Positions 1 to 7,423 of a stretch of 28,175 nucleotides of DNA are shown here, piece after piece. The position numbers were made by a program, and so were the translations under genes. The stretch is from JAQIBY01 sp964407055 (lineage in GTDB: Bacteria > Bacteroidota > Bacteroidia > Bacteroidales > ML635J-15): NCBI GenBank assembly GCA_964407055.1, contig CAYOUD010000015.1, forward strand, positions 1-28,175, written 5' to 3'. A model generated the notes under the pieces. That model had not been told where the DNA came from and did not search any database. It was given only the letters and a program-made list of their open reading frames with translations. How positions within the stretch are numbered: the stretch's first letter is position 1; every line of letters begins with the position of its first letter.

Positions 1-381
1 TTTTATTCGGTGTTACGTATTTGCCTGCTGTCATATTACCAGCTATGGTTGGCAGGGAAGTAAGCATTTATAAACGAGTTTTCCTGTTTCCTCCGAAAAA
101 TAGAATAAATTACGCAAAAAACGGTAGGTTTGGGGGGATTTTGTGAAGGTTGAGTTTTAATAAAAAGACAAGAGCAATTTATTAACACCCAAATCATGAA
201 AAAAATAGCAATTAGTTTATTACTGCATACAAGTGTGTTTTTAACAACAAAGGCACAAACTGATTTTTTAAAAAAACGGCTGCAAACTTTTTCCAAATAT
301 TGTGGCGGGCAGGTTCCTCGGTTCGATGTTTTTTCACTTTCAGCTTTCAAACTTTCTAACTCTCCCGCTCGCATCTACACC
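1..381. other. Left-edge region without an intact gene
   Basis: This stretch lies downstream (3') of the minus-strand esterase and holds no gene I can recognise. It contains a short plus-strand frame with a signal-peptide-like start at 196, listed separately. A TAGGTTTG string at 125-132 matches the Bacteroidota -7 consensus TAnnTTTG but has no convincing partner element. The part from about 320 to 440 is richer in C and T on the plus strand than its surroundings. Open frames on the minus strand here have no recognisable protein character. Confidence 0.5.
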
Positions 382-441
382 CTATCGCGCTGCCGCTCCA
401 ATCCTTCTCCCGCTCTCTTTTTCTCGGCTGTGTCTCAATAG
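196..441 (+). pseudogene. Possible remnant of a secreted-protein gene
   Basis: The frame encodes 81 residues. The first 21 residues look like a real signal peptide: a Lys-Lys start, a hydrophobic core and an Ala-Gln cleavage region typical of Bacteroidota secreted proteins. After about residue 40 the sequence becomes Ser/Pro/Arg-rich and has no family resemblance. Its last 60 bases lie antisense to the tail of the esterase gene. The simplest reading is the 5' end of a secreted-protein gene whose remainder was lost, with read-through into unrelated DNA. It could also be a chance frame. Confidence 0.25.
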
Positions 442-1466
442 AAAATCCAGTCTTAAATCATAAACTGAGGACCAATCTTTACCGGGAAATCTTTTGCGGC
501 GGAGTTCCCGTATTGAAATTCGGCCATCGCTGTGAAACGCATGTCCTTTCCCTGAATAGCTGTAATAATCATGAGTTTTTCCAATTTCGTTTAGGTATTC
601 ATGTATGCTTGCTGAACCATAAATTTGTGGCATAAACCAAATGCGTTTTCCGAAAGAGAAAACCGAAGCGTTTCCTATTGGAATGATCTGGTCTTTTGTC
701 CCATGAATTAACAAGATTTCAGTTTGGCTATCCGGCTTTATAATGGATAAGTCAGAGATTCCGCCCCACAATGCAATGACACCCTTCACATCACAAGTGT
801 GCTGTAAATAAATTGGATGAAAATATGAACTACTGTCTAGGCTTCCAAGGAAAGAATTATTTCTGCCAGGGCCACATCTTTCAGCTCAGGAATCATTTCG
901 TTTCCATCCATAAATGCTGCCTGTAAGGCAATAATTCCTCCGGATGAGCTTCCGATTAAAAACATTTGTGTTGTATCAATATCATATGTCAGGGAATGAT
1001 GTTTGAAATACCGAATAGCTGCTCGACTATCCTGAATTGCTCTACAACTTGCACGAAGCATTCCTGTTTTTGGACCAATATTTTTTCCGGAAATCAGCGG
1101 ATTAAAGCCTTTTCTGTAATTTATGGCTGCTACAATAAATCCATGATGAGCCAAACTGTCACACCAAGATATTACATCCGGACGTTTGTTGGAACTGCCA
1201 AGAAAACTACCTCCATTAATCAGTATAACAAATGGGTATAATTTCTCTGAATCCATCTCTGAGGGTCGGTACAAATCAAATTCCAGAATTTTTGGCGAAT
1301 TAACGCCGAATCCAATTAAATCCCACGAATCAGCTTGCCCGAAAGGAATATCATATTCCACAAAAACGGCATCTTGCTTTTTCATTTCTTGTGAAAACAC
1401 AAGTTGAGTTGCAAAATGAAACAACATAATCAGGAATAATATTTTTTTGGCGATAATCATAATCAT
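382..1466 (-). pseudogene. Secreted alpha/beta-hydrolase (carboxylesterase type), frameshifted
   Basis: Two minus-strand frames together make one alpha/beta-hydrolase of about 355 residues. The upstream part (to a TAG at 837-839) has a signal peptide ending near Phe-Ser-Gln, an oxyanion-hole-like INGGSF motif and the nucleophile elbow GSSSGG. The downstream part is open well before its first ATG at 789 and carries the likely acid residue in GTKDQ and the catalytic His in GKGHAFH. Reading across 837-857 in the second frame gives a plausible continuation (GSLDSSSYFHP), so one base is missing or two are extra near 842-860, where short homopolymer runs occur. The first ATG is at 1464-1466, with another at 1458-1460. 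The last 15 or so residues are Arg/Glu-rich and may lie beyond the ancestral C terminus. It is either a true pseudogene or an assembly error. It would hydrolyse an ester in the periplasm or outside the cell; the substrate is unknown. Confidence 0.75.
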
Positions 1467-1480
1467 CAAAAATAAAGAAA

Positions 1481-1488
1481 TATATTTG
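1481..1488 (+). promoter_or_regulatory. Likely -7 element upstream of the 1510 gene
   Basis: TATATTTG matches the Bacteroidota sigma-ABfr -7 consensus TAnnTTTG and would start transcription about 15 bases before the ATG at 1510. No clear TTG element is visible about 19 bases upstream, so support rests on this half only. Confidence 0.45.
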
Positions 1489-1509
1489 CCTATCCTGAGT
1501 TTATATGAA

Positions 1510-2331
1510 ATGGAGTTGGTTTTTTTGAGAAAATATTACCTTTTGGTGCTCATTTTGATTGCTTGCTTTTTTAAGCCTGCATTGAAAACAAATGCGCAAG
1601 CAATTCTAAACCCCGATTACATAGTGGTTTCTGGATGGGTTATGGATGTTGAAAATGATTCTGCCTTACTTTTTGCCAATGTTTACAATCCCAGAATAAT
1701 GCGTGGAACAATTTCTGATAAAAATGGATATTTCCGATATTATGCGTTGCCCGGTGATACTTTGTGGTTTTCAAGTATGGGATATTATCCATTGCATTTT
1801 GAAGTAAGCGGGGAACCGGGTTCAAAAATTCGTGATACCTTTTATCTGAAATCAAGAGTTTATCAGATTCAGAATGTGGAAATTCTGGCACTAACCCGCT
1901 ATGAAAAATTGCGATATGATGTCAAAAATATGAAAATCCCCAGGGATATTGAAAACGCCCGAAATAATTTCCCGGTTATAAATCACAACGTCAATGCATT
2001 TTATGAGCGGAATAATCCAAACTTCGGATTGGTATTCAGCCCAATTTCAGCTTTGTACGATGCATTTTCAAAGGAGGGGAGAGAGCGACGAAAACTCGCT
2101 GAATTACAACGACAGGATGCAATCAGGGAGCAAATTGAGCCACATTTCAATACAGATATGGTCATGCGAATTACCCGCTTAAATGATACGCTGGCGGAAG
2201 AGTTTATCAAATATTGCAATTTCTCCGAAGAATTCTTGCTAAATGCACCGGATTATTATATCATTGAAATAATTTTAGAACAATATGAGGAATTTTGTGT
2301 TTTAAAAAGAATGGAGAATAAAAATGAATGA
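1510..2331 (+). CDS. Secreted carboxypeptidase-regulatory-like domain protein
   Basis: The product has 273 residues from the ATG at 1510. That start is preferred over the frame opening at 1447 because it gives a proper signal peptide (hydrophobic stretch, then TNAQA) and lies just after a TATATTTG promoter element. Residues about 37-120 have the look of the CarboxypepD_reg-like beta-sandwich of Bacteroidota proteins: VSGWVMDVENDSAL, then a DKNGYFRY turn and a LWFSSMGY strand. The remaining 150 residues are charged, largely helical and of no recognised family. There is no TonB-dependent barrel, so this is a free periplasmic or surface protein, not a SusC relative. The stop is 6 bases before the lipoate ligase start, so the two are probably cotranscribed, but a shared role is not evident. 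The domain call is from sequence pattern; the function is unknown. Confidence 0.75.
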   Translation: MELVFLRKYYLLVLILIACFFKPALKTNAQAILNPDYIVVSGWVMDVENDSALLFANVYNPRIMRGTISDKNGYFRYYALPGDTLWFSSMGYYPLHFEVSGEPGSKIRDTFYLKSRVYQIQNVEILALTRYEKLRYDVKNMKIPRDIENARNNFPVINHNVNAFYERNNPNFGLVFSPISALYDAFSKEGRERRKLAELQRQDAIREQIEPHFNTDMVMRITRLNDTLAEEFIKYCNFSEEFLLNAPDYYIIEIILEQYEEFCVLKRMENKNE

Positions 2332-2337
2332 TACAAT

Positions 2338-3321
2338 ATGCTGGTAATTAAAAGCCATTCTCGTGACGCATATTTTAATATCGCATCAGAGGAATATCTC
2401 TTAAAAACAGTGAAACAGGATGTGTTTCTGATTTACATTAATGACCCTGCAATTATTGTTGGGAAGCATCAAAATACCATGGCTGAGATTAATAAACCAT
2501 TTGTTGAGGCAAATGGAATAAAGGTAGTCCGGCGAATCAGTGGGGGTGGTGCAGTTTATCACGATGAAGGAAACCTGAATTTCTCTTTCCACATGAAAGC
2601 AGATGAAAATGACGACTTTGTTGATTTTACAAAATTTACAAAACCAGTAGTGGATTTACTAAACGAAATGGGCGTAAGGGCTCAGTTTAAAGGACGTAAT
2701 GATCTGGTAATTGACGACAAAAAGTTTTCCGGAAATGCAAAAATGAAATTTCACCAAAAAATTCTGCAACACGGAACCATACTTTTTGATTCGGAAATGA
2801 AAGTGCTGTCGGATGCGTTAAAAGTGAATCCATTGAAATTTCGGGATAAAGCAGTAAAATCGGTTCGATCGCGTGTGACAAATATTATGGATTACCTGCC
2901 CGAAGCAATGAGTATCGAAGTCTTTTCCGAAAAACTAATTAATTATGTCATTGAATTGTATCCTAAAGCCGGAAGTTATGAGTTTTGCGATGAGGATATT
3001 GTTGCGATACAAAAACTTGCCGACGAAAAATACGCAACCTGGGAGTGGAATTACGGAACCTCTCCTGAGTATAATTTCAACAAAGGAATAAAAACCAATG
3101 CAGGCTATATCGAATTCCATTTCGATGTGAAAGAAGGAATAATCCGTAAAGCACGAATTTTTGGAGATTTCTTTGCTTCGAAATCAATTGATGATATTGA
3201 GAAAAAACTTTTAAATCAAAGACACGATGAGCAGACTTTGCTATTAATTATGGTTTCTGTAAACTTAAAAGCTTATTTTGGAGATGTCACTGCTCATGAA
3301 TTATTAAAAGGATTAATTTAA
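2338..3321 (+). CDS. lplA: Lipoate-protein ligase A
   Basis: Lipoate-protein ligase activates lipoate with ATP and attaches it to the lipoyl-domain lysine of 2-oxoacid dehydrogenases and the glycine-cleavage H protein in the cytoplasm. The 327 residues match the full length of two-domain LplA enzymes. Visible motifs are the lipoate/ATP-binding loop RRISGGGAVYHD at residues 65-76, followed by GNLNFSF, and GRNDLVIDDKKFSGNAK around 119-135, in which Lys129 aligns with the family's key lysine. HGTILF follows at 145-150. The region beyond about residue 245 (GYIEFHFDVKEGIIRKARIFGDFF) is the C-terminal accessory domain, which fits a full ligase and not a LipB or LipM transferase. It lies between the carboxypeptidase-regulatory-like gene (6-base gap) and an MscS gene (13-base gap), probably in one transcript. 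Confidence 0.94.
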   Translation: MLVIKSHSRDAYFNIASEEYLLKTVKQDVFLIYINDPAIIVGKHQNTMAEINKPFVEANGIKVVRRISGGGAVYHDEGNLNFSFHMKADENDDFVDFTKFTKPVVDLLNEMGVRAQFKGRNDLVIDDKKFSGNAKMKFHQKILQHGTILFDSEMKVLSDALKVNPLKFRDKAVKSVRSRVTNIMDYLPEAMSIEVFSEKLINYVIELYPKAGSYEFCDEDIVAIQKLADEKYATWEWNYGTSPEYNFNKGIKTNAGYIEFHFDVKEGIIRKARIFGDFFASKSIDDIEKKLLNQRHDEQTLLLIMVSVNLKAYFGDVTAHELLKGLI

Positions 3322-3334
3322 AATTATAACAATT

Positions 3335-4153
3335 ATGGATTCTATGGAAGTGCAACTGAGAAATTTGCTCGACATGCTCGTAATGTATGCACCGAAACTT
3401 ATTGGTGCAATTGTCGTTTTGATTGTTGGTTTGTGGGTTATTAAAATGCTCACAAAAACGATTACCCGTTTTATGGAAAAACGCGATATGGACGCATCGC
3501 TGCGACCGTTTTTAAAAACCCTTTTTAGTGCGCTGTTGAAAGTACTGCTTATTGTCTCTGTAATGGGAATGGTTGGCATTGAAATGACATCTTTTATCGC
3601 AATCCTTGGTGCTGCCGGTTTGGCAGTTGGTTTAGCATTGTCCGGAACGTTGCAAAACTTTGCCGGTGGTGTCATGATTTTACTGTTTAAACCCTATAAA
3701 GTGGGCGATTTTATTGAAGCTCAGGGGTATATGGGGACAGTAAATCAAATCCAGATTTTTAACACGATTCTGCTTACCGTGGATAATAGAACAATCATTA
3801 TCCCTAATGCAAAAATCTCAAACGATTCGTTAACCAACTTTTCCACTCAGGATACTCGCCGGGTTGATTGGGTTTTTGGGATCGCTTACGGTGACAGTGT
3901 GAAACAAGCACGAAAAATTATTGAAGATTTTTTGACAAATGATGAACGGGTATTGAAAGATCCTCCCCATCAGATTGTTTTATCTGAACTTGGCGACAGC
4001 TCTGTAAATATTACAGTCAGAGCATGGGTGAAACCCGCTGATTTTTGGAATCTGAAATTTGAAATGAACGAAAACATATATAATAAATTCAATGAAGTTG
4101 GACTGAATATCCCATTCCCACAAATGGATGTTCATGTGCATAATGCGAAATAA
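3335..4153 (+). CDS. mscS: Small-conductance mechanosensitive channel, MscS family
   Basis: The 272 residues match the short, E. coli MscS-like type (about 286). There are three membrane segments: about residues 18-40, 60-78 and the pore helix 80-112, which is rich in Gly and Ala (GAAGLAVGLALSGTLQNFAGG) as MscS gating requires. The cytoplasmic beta domain follows, beginning KPYKVGDFIEAQGYMGTVNQI and including the family-typical NRTIIIPNAKI segment. The mixed C-terminal domain ends in IPFPQMDVHV, a standard MscS ending. The channel opens under membrane tension to release solutes after osmotic downshock. It starts 13 bases after lplA and is the last intact gene before the terminator near 4350. 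The start ATG at 3335 leaves no room for an extra N-terminal domain. Confidence 0.93.
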   Translation: MDSMEVQLRNLLDMLVMYAPKLIGAIVVLIVGLWVIKMLTKTITRFMEKRDMDASLRPFLKTLFSALLKVLLIVSVMGMVGIEMTSFIAILGAAGLAVGLALSGTLQNFAGGVMILLFKPYKVGDFIEAQGYMGTVNQIQIFNTILLTVDNRTIIIPNAKISNDSLTNFSTQDTRRVDWVFGIAYGDSVKQARKIIEDFLTNDERVLKDPPHQIVLSELGDSSVNITVRAWVKPADFWNLKFEMNENIYNKFNEVGLNIPFPQMDVHVHNAK

Positions 4154-4167
4154 AAAAGACATGTATC

Positions 4168-4239
4168 ATGAGAAAATATTTCATCTTAGCATTTGCAGTA
4201 TTGGTCCCCTTAATAGAAAAATGGGTTGCAGAAAGTTAA
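4168..4239 (+). pseudogene. 23-codon signal-peptide-like frame, probable gene remnant
   Basis: ATG at 4168 opens a 23-codon frame whose product (MRKYFILAFAVLVPL, then IEKWVAES) starts like a signal peptide or membrane anchor and then stops at TAA. It lies 14 bases after mscS and before the terminator. It may be the front end of a lost secreted-protein gene or a chance frame. An overlapping ATG at 4161 opens a different frame without such character. Confidence 0.2.
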
Positions 4240-4332
4240 AGCATTAACCAACAGAATTTTATGTTAATATCTAATTATTTGCGGTGAATTTTTCGGGTTA
4301 ATGGACATCTGAAAACAAAGAAATACGACATA

Positions 4333-4364
4333 AAAAAAGCCATTCGTTTACGAATGGCTTTTTT
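4333..4364. terminator. Strong bidirectional intrinsic terminator
   Basis: A perfect 14-bp inverted repeat (arms 4333-4346 and 4351-4364) closes a TTTA loop. The core is GCCATTCG/CGAATGGC, flanked by six A on the left and six T on the right. It therefore works as hairpin plus U-tract on both strands, ending the mscS transcript from the left and the acidic lipoprotein transcript from the right, whose stop codon is only 17 bases away. Confidence 0.9.
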
Positions 4365-4380
4365 CTAAATATCTAAAAGC

Positions 4381-4794
4381 TTATTCTGCTCCTTCTTCTT
4401 CTTCTTCCATATCTGAGAACAATGCTTCAAACATTTTTTCCTGAAGGTTGTCATAACCTTCGCATTCTGCGAGTTTTTCTTCAACTTCACTGTAGTTTTC
4501 TTCCATGTTTTCTGTGAGTGCTTCGATTTCTTCAGAAAGTAATTTTGAAGCTTCTTCGTCTTCTTCGTACTTCTTCATGATTTCTTCAGACTCTTTCATG
4601 GTTTCTTTGAATGCTTTGACAATTTTGTCAATTTCAGCATCGTCAATTTTGCCGTCATCGGCAGCTTTTTCTTGCATTTTTACAAATGCTTCTTGTTTTT
4701 TGATTAAGCTTTTTGCGTCAGCTTTTGGTCCACCACATGAGGAGAATGCAAAAACAAAAGCAACTAGGCTCATTAAAACAGCAAATTTTTTCAT
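4381..4794 (-). CDS. Small acidic coiled-coil lipoprotein
   Basis: The 137-residue product begins with a lipoprotein signal peptide: MKKF, a hydrophobic run, and the lipobox FSSC with the lipidated cysteine at residue 20, followed by GGPKAD. The mature part is almost entirely charged helix, with heptad-like spacing from about residue 28 to 115 (KKQEAFVKMQEKAADDG and KETMKESEEIMKKYEEDEEA) and an acidic end EEEEEGAE. I recognise no named family; small helical lipoproteins of this kind are common in Bacteroidota envelopes. It has its own very good promoter (4831-4860) and terminator (4333-4364), so it is a single-gene transcript and may be well expressed. A periplasmic or outer-membrane-attached structural or stress role is a guess. 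Confidence 0.85.
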   Translation of the reverse strand: MKKFAVLMSLVAFVFAFSSCGGPKADAKSLIKKQEAFVKMQEKAADDGKIDDAEIDKIVKAFKETMKESEEIMKKYEEDEEASKLLSEEIEALTENMEENYSEVEEKLAECEGYDNLQEKMFEALFSDMEEEEEGAE

Positions 4795-4830
4795 GGTATT
4801 AGATTTAAATTAAACATTGATTTCCGTTGG

Positions 4831-4860
4831 CAAATATAGAAAAATTCAATGAACTGCAAA
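4831..4860 (-). promoter_or_regulatory. Consensus Bacteroidota promoter of the acidic lipoprotein
   Basis: On the minus strand TTTG (4860-4857) is followed after 18 bases by TATATTTG (4838-4831). This is close to the known TTTG-N19-TAnnTTTG pattern and leaves about 30 bases of leader before the start codon at 4794. It is the best two-part promoter match in the window. Confidence 0.7.
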
Positions 4861-4878
4861 CTCTTATTAAAGTTTATT

Positions 4879-6549
4879 TCATTTTTTTTTCTGTTTTATT
4901 ACGTATTTTGCAATTAGAGGCATTCTTCGACCGAATCCAAAAGCTTTTGAACTTATTCTTAATATAGGTGGAGCCTGAAATCGTTTGTGTTCATTTCGGT
5001 TCACTAAGTTCACTACAAAACCTACCGTTTTAGGAGCGTAGCCGGCTTCAATTATTTCAGTTACAGAGCGTTTTTTTTCGATATAAGAAAAAAGAATGCC
5101 ATCCAAAATCTCATATGGCGGCAAACTGTCCTCATCTTTTTGGCCAGGGCGCAATTCTGCGGATGGGGGTTTTGTAATGCTGTTTTCAGGTATGATTTCT
5201 CCGTTACGGTTAATATATCTTGATAAAGCAAAAACATCCGTTTTATAAACATCTCCTAATACCGATAATCCACCATTCATGTCGCCGTAAAGGGTTGTGT
5301 AGCCAACCGCAGCTTCACTTTTGTTCGACGTGTTGATAACAATATGTCCGTTTTTATTGGATGCAGCCATTAAAATTACACCGCGCAAACGTGCCTGAAT
5401 ATTTTCTTCGGTAACATCTTCTTCTTTCCCTGCAAAGTAAGCTGACATGCTTGCATTGATTGCCGCAAACGATTGTTGAATTGGGATGGTTTCATAATGC
5501 ATGCCGAGATTTTGTGCCAACTGCTCTGCATCTTTTATACTGTGATTGCTACTGTATTTCGAGGGCATAAGAATACCATAGGTGTTTTCACTGCCAATTG
5601 CCTCGGCAACCAAGGCTGCTGTTAAGGCGGAGTCTATCCCCCCGGATAACCCCATAATCGCAGTTTTAAATCCCATTTTGTTGAAAAAATCACGAATGCC
5701 GAGTATCAGCGCTTCATGAATCATTGCAATTTTGTCTCTGGATTTTGATTCAATTGCAGGGAGTGCATCAATTTGATTTGTGTCAATGATTTTACTGTCC
5801 TCATTAAAATTTGCCAGTTGATTCACAATTTCCCCGTTTCGATTTATCACTCGGGAACTACCGTCATAAATCAGCTCGGTATTAGCCCCAACTTGATTTA
5901 CATATATGATTGGGAAGGCGTAATTTTTCGCATTTTTAATTAAAACCTGTTTTCGCAAACCTTCCTGATTGTATGAGAACGGCGAGCCTGCAATGTTAAT
6001 AACATAATCGGGCTCCAGTTTTGTCAATTCCCGCAGTGGAGAAAGGCTGTATAATGTTTCTTTGGCAAATTGGGAACTTGCTTCTTGTTTATCCCACAGA
6101 TCCTCACAAATTGTAACTGCAATTTTTTCTCCTTTGTACTGCAGTAATTCAAACTCAGTATTTGGTTCAAAATACCGATAATCATCAAAAATGTCATAAG
6201 TAGGGAGTAGCGTTTTTTTGAACACTTGCTGAACACTTCCTTTTGAAATAAACAGTGCCGCATTAAAGAGTTTTTTTCCGTTTTCGCTTTCGTTAATCCA
6301 CGGGCTTCCTAGTAGAATCGCAACATCATGACAATGTCCGGCAATGCTTTCAACATGCTCGTAAACCATGTCAATGAAGTCTTTCTGCTCAAGCATATCG
6401 TGTGGAATGTATCCGCAAACGGCAAGTTCTGAAAACACAATCAAATCAACCTCTTTGGATTTCCCATGCTCAATGGCTGATATGATTTTTTGACAGTTTC
6501 CGCTCAAATCTCCTATGGTGTAGTTTAATTGTTCAAGTTGTATTTTCAT
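4879..6549 (-). CDS. nadE: Glutamine-dependent NAD+ synthetase
   Basis: The enzyme makes NAD+ from deamido-NAD+, ATP and glutamine in the last cytoplasmic step of NAD synthesis. The 556 residues fit the two-domain type. The N-terminal nitrilase-like glutaminase has the Glu-Lys-Cys triad at Glu41 (FSELAVCGY), Lys112 (KKTLLPTYDIFDDYRYF) and Cys148 (ITICEDLWD in the family; VTICEDLWD here). The C-terminal synthetase has the ATP-binding P-loop SGGIDS at about 302-307, NTSNKSEAAVGY and the family ending RNEHKRFQAPPILRIS. Nothing is missing. It lies between two single-gene minus-strand units; the hairpin at 6562-6593 stops the upstream gene's transcript, so nadE should have a promoter in the short gap, though no consensus element is visible there. 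Confidence 0.96.
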   Translation of the reverse strand: MKIQLEQLNYTIGDLSGNCQKIISAIEHGKSKEVDLIVFSELAVCGYIPHDMLEQKDFIDMVYEHVESIAGHCHDVAILLGSPWINESENGKKLFNAALFISKGSVQQVFKKTLLPTYDIFDDYRYFEPNTEFELLQYKGEKIAVTICEDLWDKQEASSQFAKETLYSLSPLRELTKLEPDYVINIAGSPFSYNQEGLRKQVLIKNAKNYAFPIIYVNQVGANTELIYDGSSRVINRNGEIVNQLANFNEDSKIIDTNQIDALPAIESKSRDKIAMIHEALILGIRDFFNKMGFKTAIMGLSGGIDSALTAALVAEAIGSENTYGILMPSKYSSNHSIKDAEQLAQNLGMHYETIPIQQSFAAINASMSAYFAGKEEDVTEENIQARLRGVILMAASNKNGHIVINTSNKSEAAVGYTTLYGDMNGGLSVLGDVYKTDVFALSRYINRNGEIIPENSITKPPSAELRPGQKDEDSLPPYEILDGILFSYIEKKRSVTEIIEAGYAPKTVGFVVNLVNRNEHKRFQAPPILRISSKAFGFGRRMPLIAKYVIKQKKK

Positions 6550-6561
6550 GACTTGTCAGGA

Positions 6562-6593
6562 TAAAAAAATCCCAATTCTTTGGAATCGGGATT
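6562..6593 (-). terminator. Intrinsic terminator of the outer-membrane barrel gene
   Basis: Read on the minus strand, AATCCC (6593-6588), one mismatch and ATTC (6586-6583) pair across a four-base loop with GAAT and GGGATT, and a run of seven T follows at 6569-6563. It lies 23 bases after the stop of the 6616-7353 gene and just before nadE, so it separates the two transcripts. Confidence 0.8.
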
Positions 6594-6615
6594 GTGTTGT
6601 TATTTACTTATTTTT

Positions 6616-7353
6616 TTAGAAAAGGATTCCAACTTTTAAAGTAATAGTATTGATTTTACCACGATGATCTTTTGTGTCTGTTTGAATTTCACCATCACCA
6701 TCTGTCTCAACTTCTTCTTGAAAGACATCAACAGTAACATCATCATCATCATCATTGGTTTTGATAAAATCAATAATGCCCCCACTATAAACAATTTCTG
6801 TAATAAATCTGGTGTTTCCGGATAATGACCACTCAAACCCAGCTCCCATATGCCAATTCATATTAAAAATACGAATGTTTTTTGTAAATAAATCATCACC
6901 TTCATTTGTGATATCAGCGAGACCTTTTAAACAAATCATCGGTGAAACTCCGGCTTTCATGTAATAACTTAAAAATCCAATTTCATTGGTTTTCCCTTTA
7001 AAACCTAAGGGAATCTCAAGATAATTAAGGTTATAAGTAATATTGTTTGCAACAGCATCTGTTTGAGTCGTATCTATATCATACAGATTGGTTTTTGTTC
7101 CATAATTATAATCCATGTGAGCTTTAAAGGCGTTGTATTGAACGGCTGAGGAGAACACAAAATTATCGGTTATTGGCAAATCGATCATCGCTCCAAAGCT
7201 ATAGCCCAGACCAACTTTGTCGTTAGATTGAATTTTACTGTCAACCCCAAACCATGAAAGATTTGGACCTACAAATAATCCGCCTGAAATTTGAGAGAAT
7301 GCTGTGCTGCTTATTAAAGCAAATAAACCAATGGTTAGAATAATCTTTTTCAT
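6616..7353 (-). CDS. Outer-membrane beta-barrel protein, PorT-like
   Basis: The 245-residue product has a signal peptide (MKKIILTIGLFALISSTAFSQ) followed by alternating amphipathic strands, beginning GGLFVGPNLSWFGVDSK and ending in a strand with terminal Phe (INTITLKVGILF), the usual C-terminal signature for barrel insertion. The pattern fits the PorT/OMP_b-brl_2 family of small 8-10-stranded barrels in Bacteroidota. A probable surface loop near residue 200 carries five Asp in a row encoded by a (GAT)n repeat, and a nearby loop is also Asp/Glu-rich, which could bind divalent cations. It is transcribed alone, with its own terminator and a TATATTTG element upstream. Its specific function cannot be read from sequence; PorT itself acts in type IX secretion, but family membership does not imply this. 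Confidence 0.85.
   Translation of the reverse strand: MKKIILTIGLFALISSTAFSQISGGLFVGPNLSWFGVDSKIQSNDKVGLGYSFGAMIDLPITDNFVFSSAVQYNAFKAHMDYNYGTKTNLYDIDTTQTDAVANNITYNLNYLEIPLGFKGKTNEIGFLSYYMKAGVSPMICLKGLADITNEGDDLFTKNIRIFNMNWHMGAGFEWSLSGNTRFITEIVYSGGIIDFIKTNDDDDDVTVDVFQEEVETDGDGEIQTDTKDHRGKINTITLKVGILF
6738..6755 (-). repeat. Trinucleotide (GAT)n repeat in the barrel gene
   Basis: Six CAT units on the plus strand encode a run of five Asp residues in a predicted extracellular loop. Slipped-strand change would alter loop length by whole residues without breaking the frame. Confidence 0.8.
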
Positions 7354-7381
7354 AATATTGTCGTTTTTAATTTGGATACAT

Positions 7382-7389
7382 TAATTTTG
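7382..7389 (+). promoter_or_regulatory. Likely -7 element for gldB
   Basis: TAATTTTG matches TAnnTTTG, with TTG at 7358-7360 lying 21 bases upstream. The predicted start site is about 28 bases before the ATG at 7424. Confidence 0.45.
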
Positions 7390-7396
7390 TTCATTG

Positions 7397-7404
7397 CAAA
7401 TATA
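7397..7404 (-). promoter_or_regulatory. Likely -7 element for the outer-membrane barrel gene
   Basis: The minus strand reads TATATTTG, a full match to the Bacteroidota -7 consensus, about 44 bases before the start codon at 7353. It overlaps the region expected to start gldB transcription in the other direction, so the two promoters may interfere. No good -33 element is visible. Confidence 0.5.
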
Positions 7405-7423
7405 AAGAAAAAATTGTGCCATT

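Noticed and set aside
36..374. Minus-strand 112-codon frame at the left edge
   Set aside because: The composition is not protein-like and there is no recognisable domain. It lies antisense to the signal-peptide fragment.
4505..4813. Ser-rich plus-strand frame opposite the acidic lipoprotein
   Set aside because: It is the mirror of the Glu/Lys-rich gene; the lipobox and the promoter support the minus strand.
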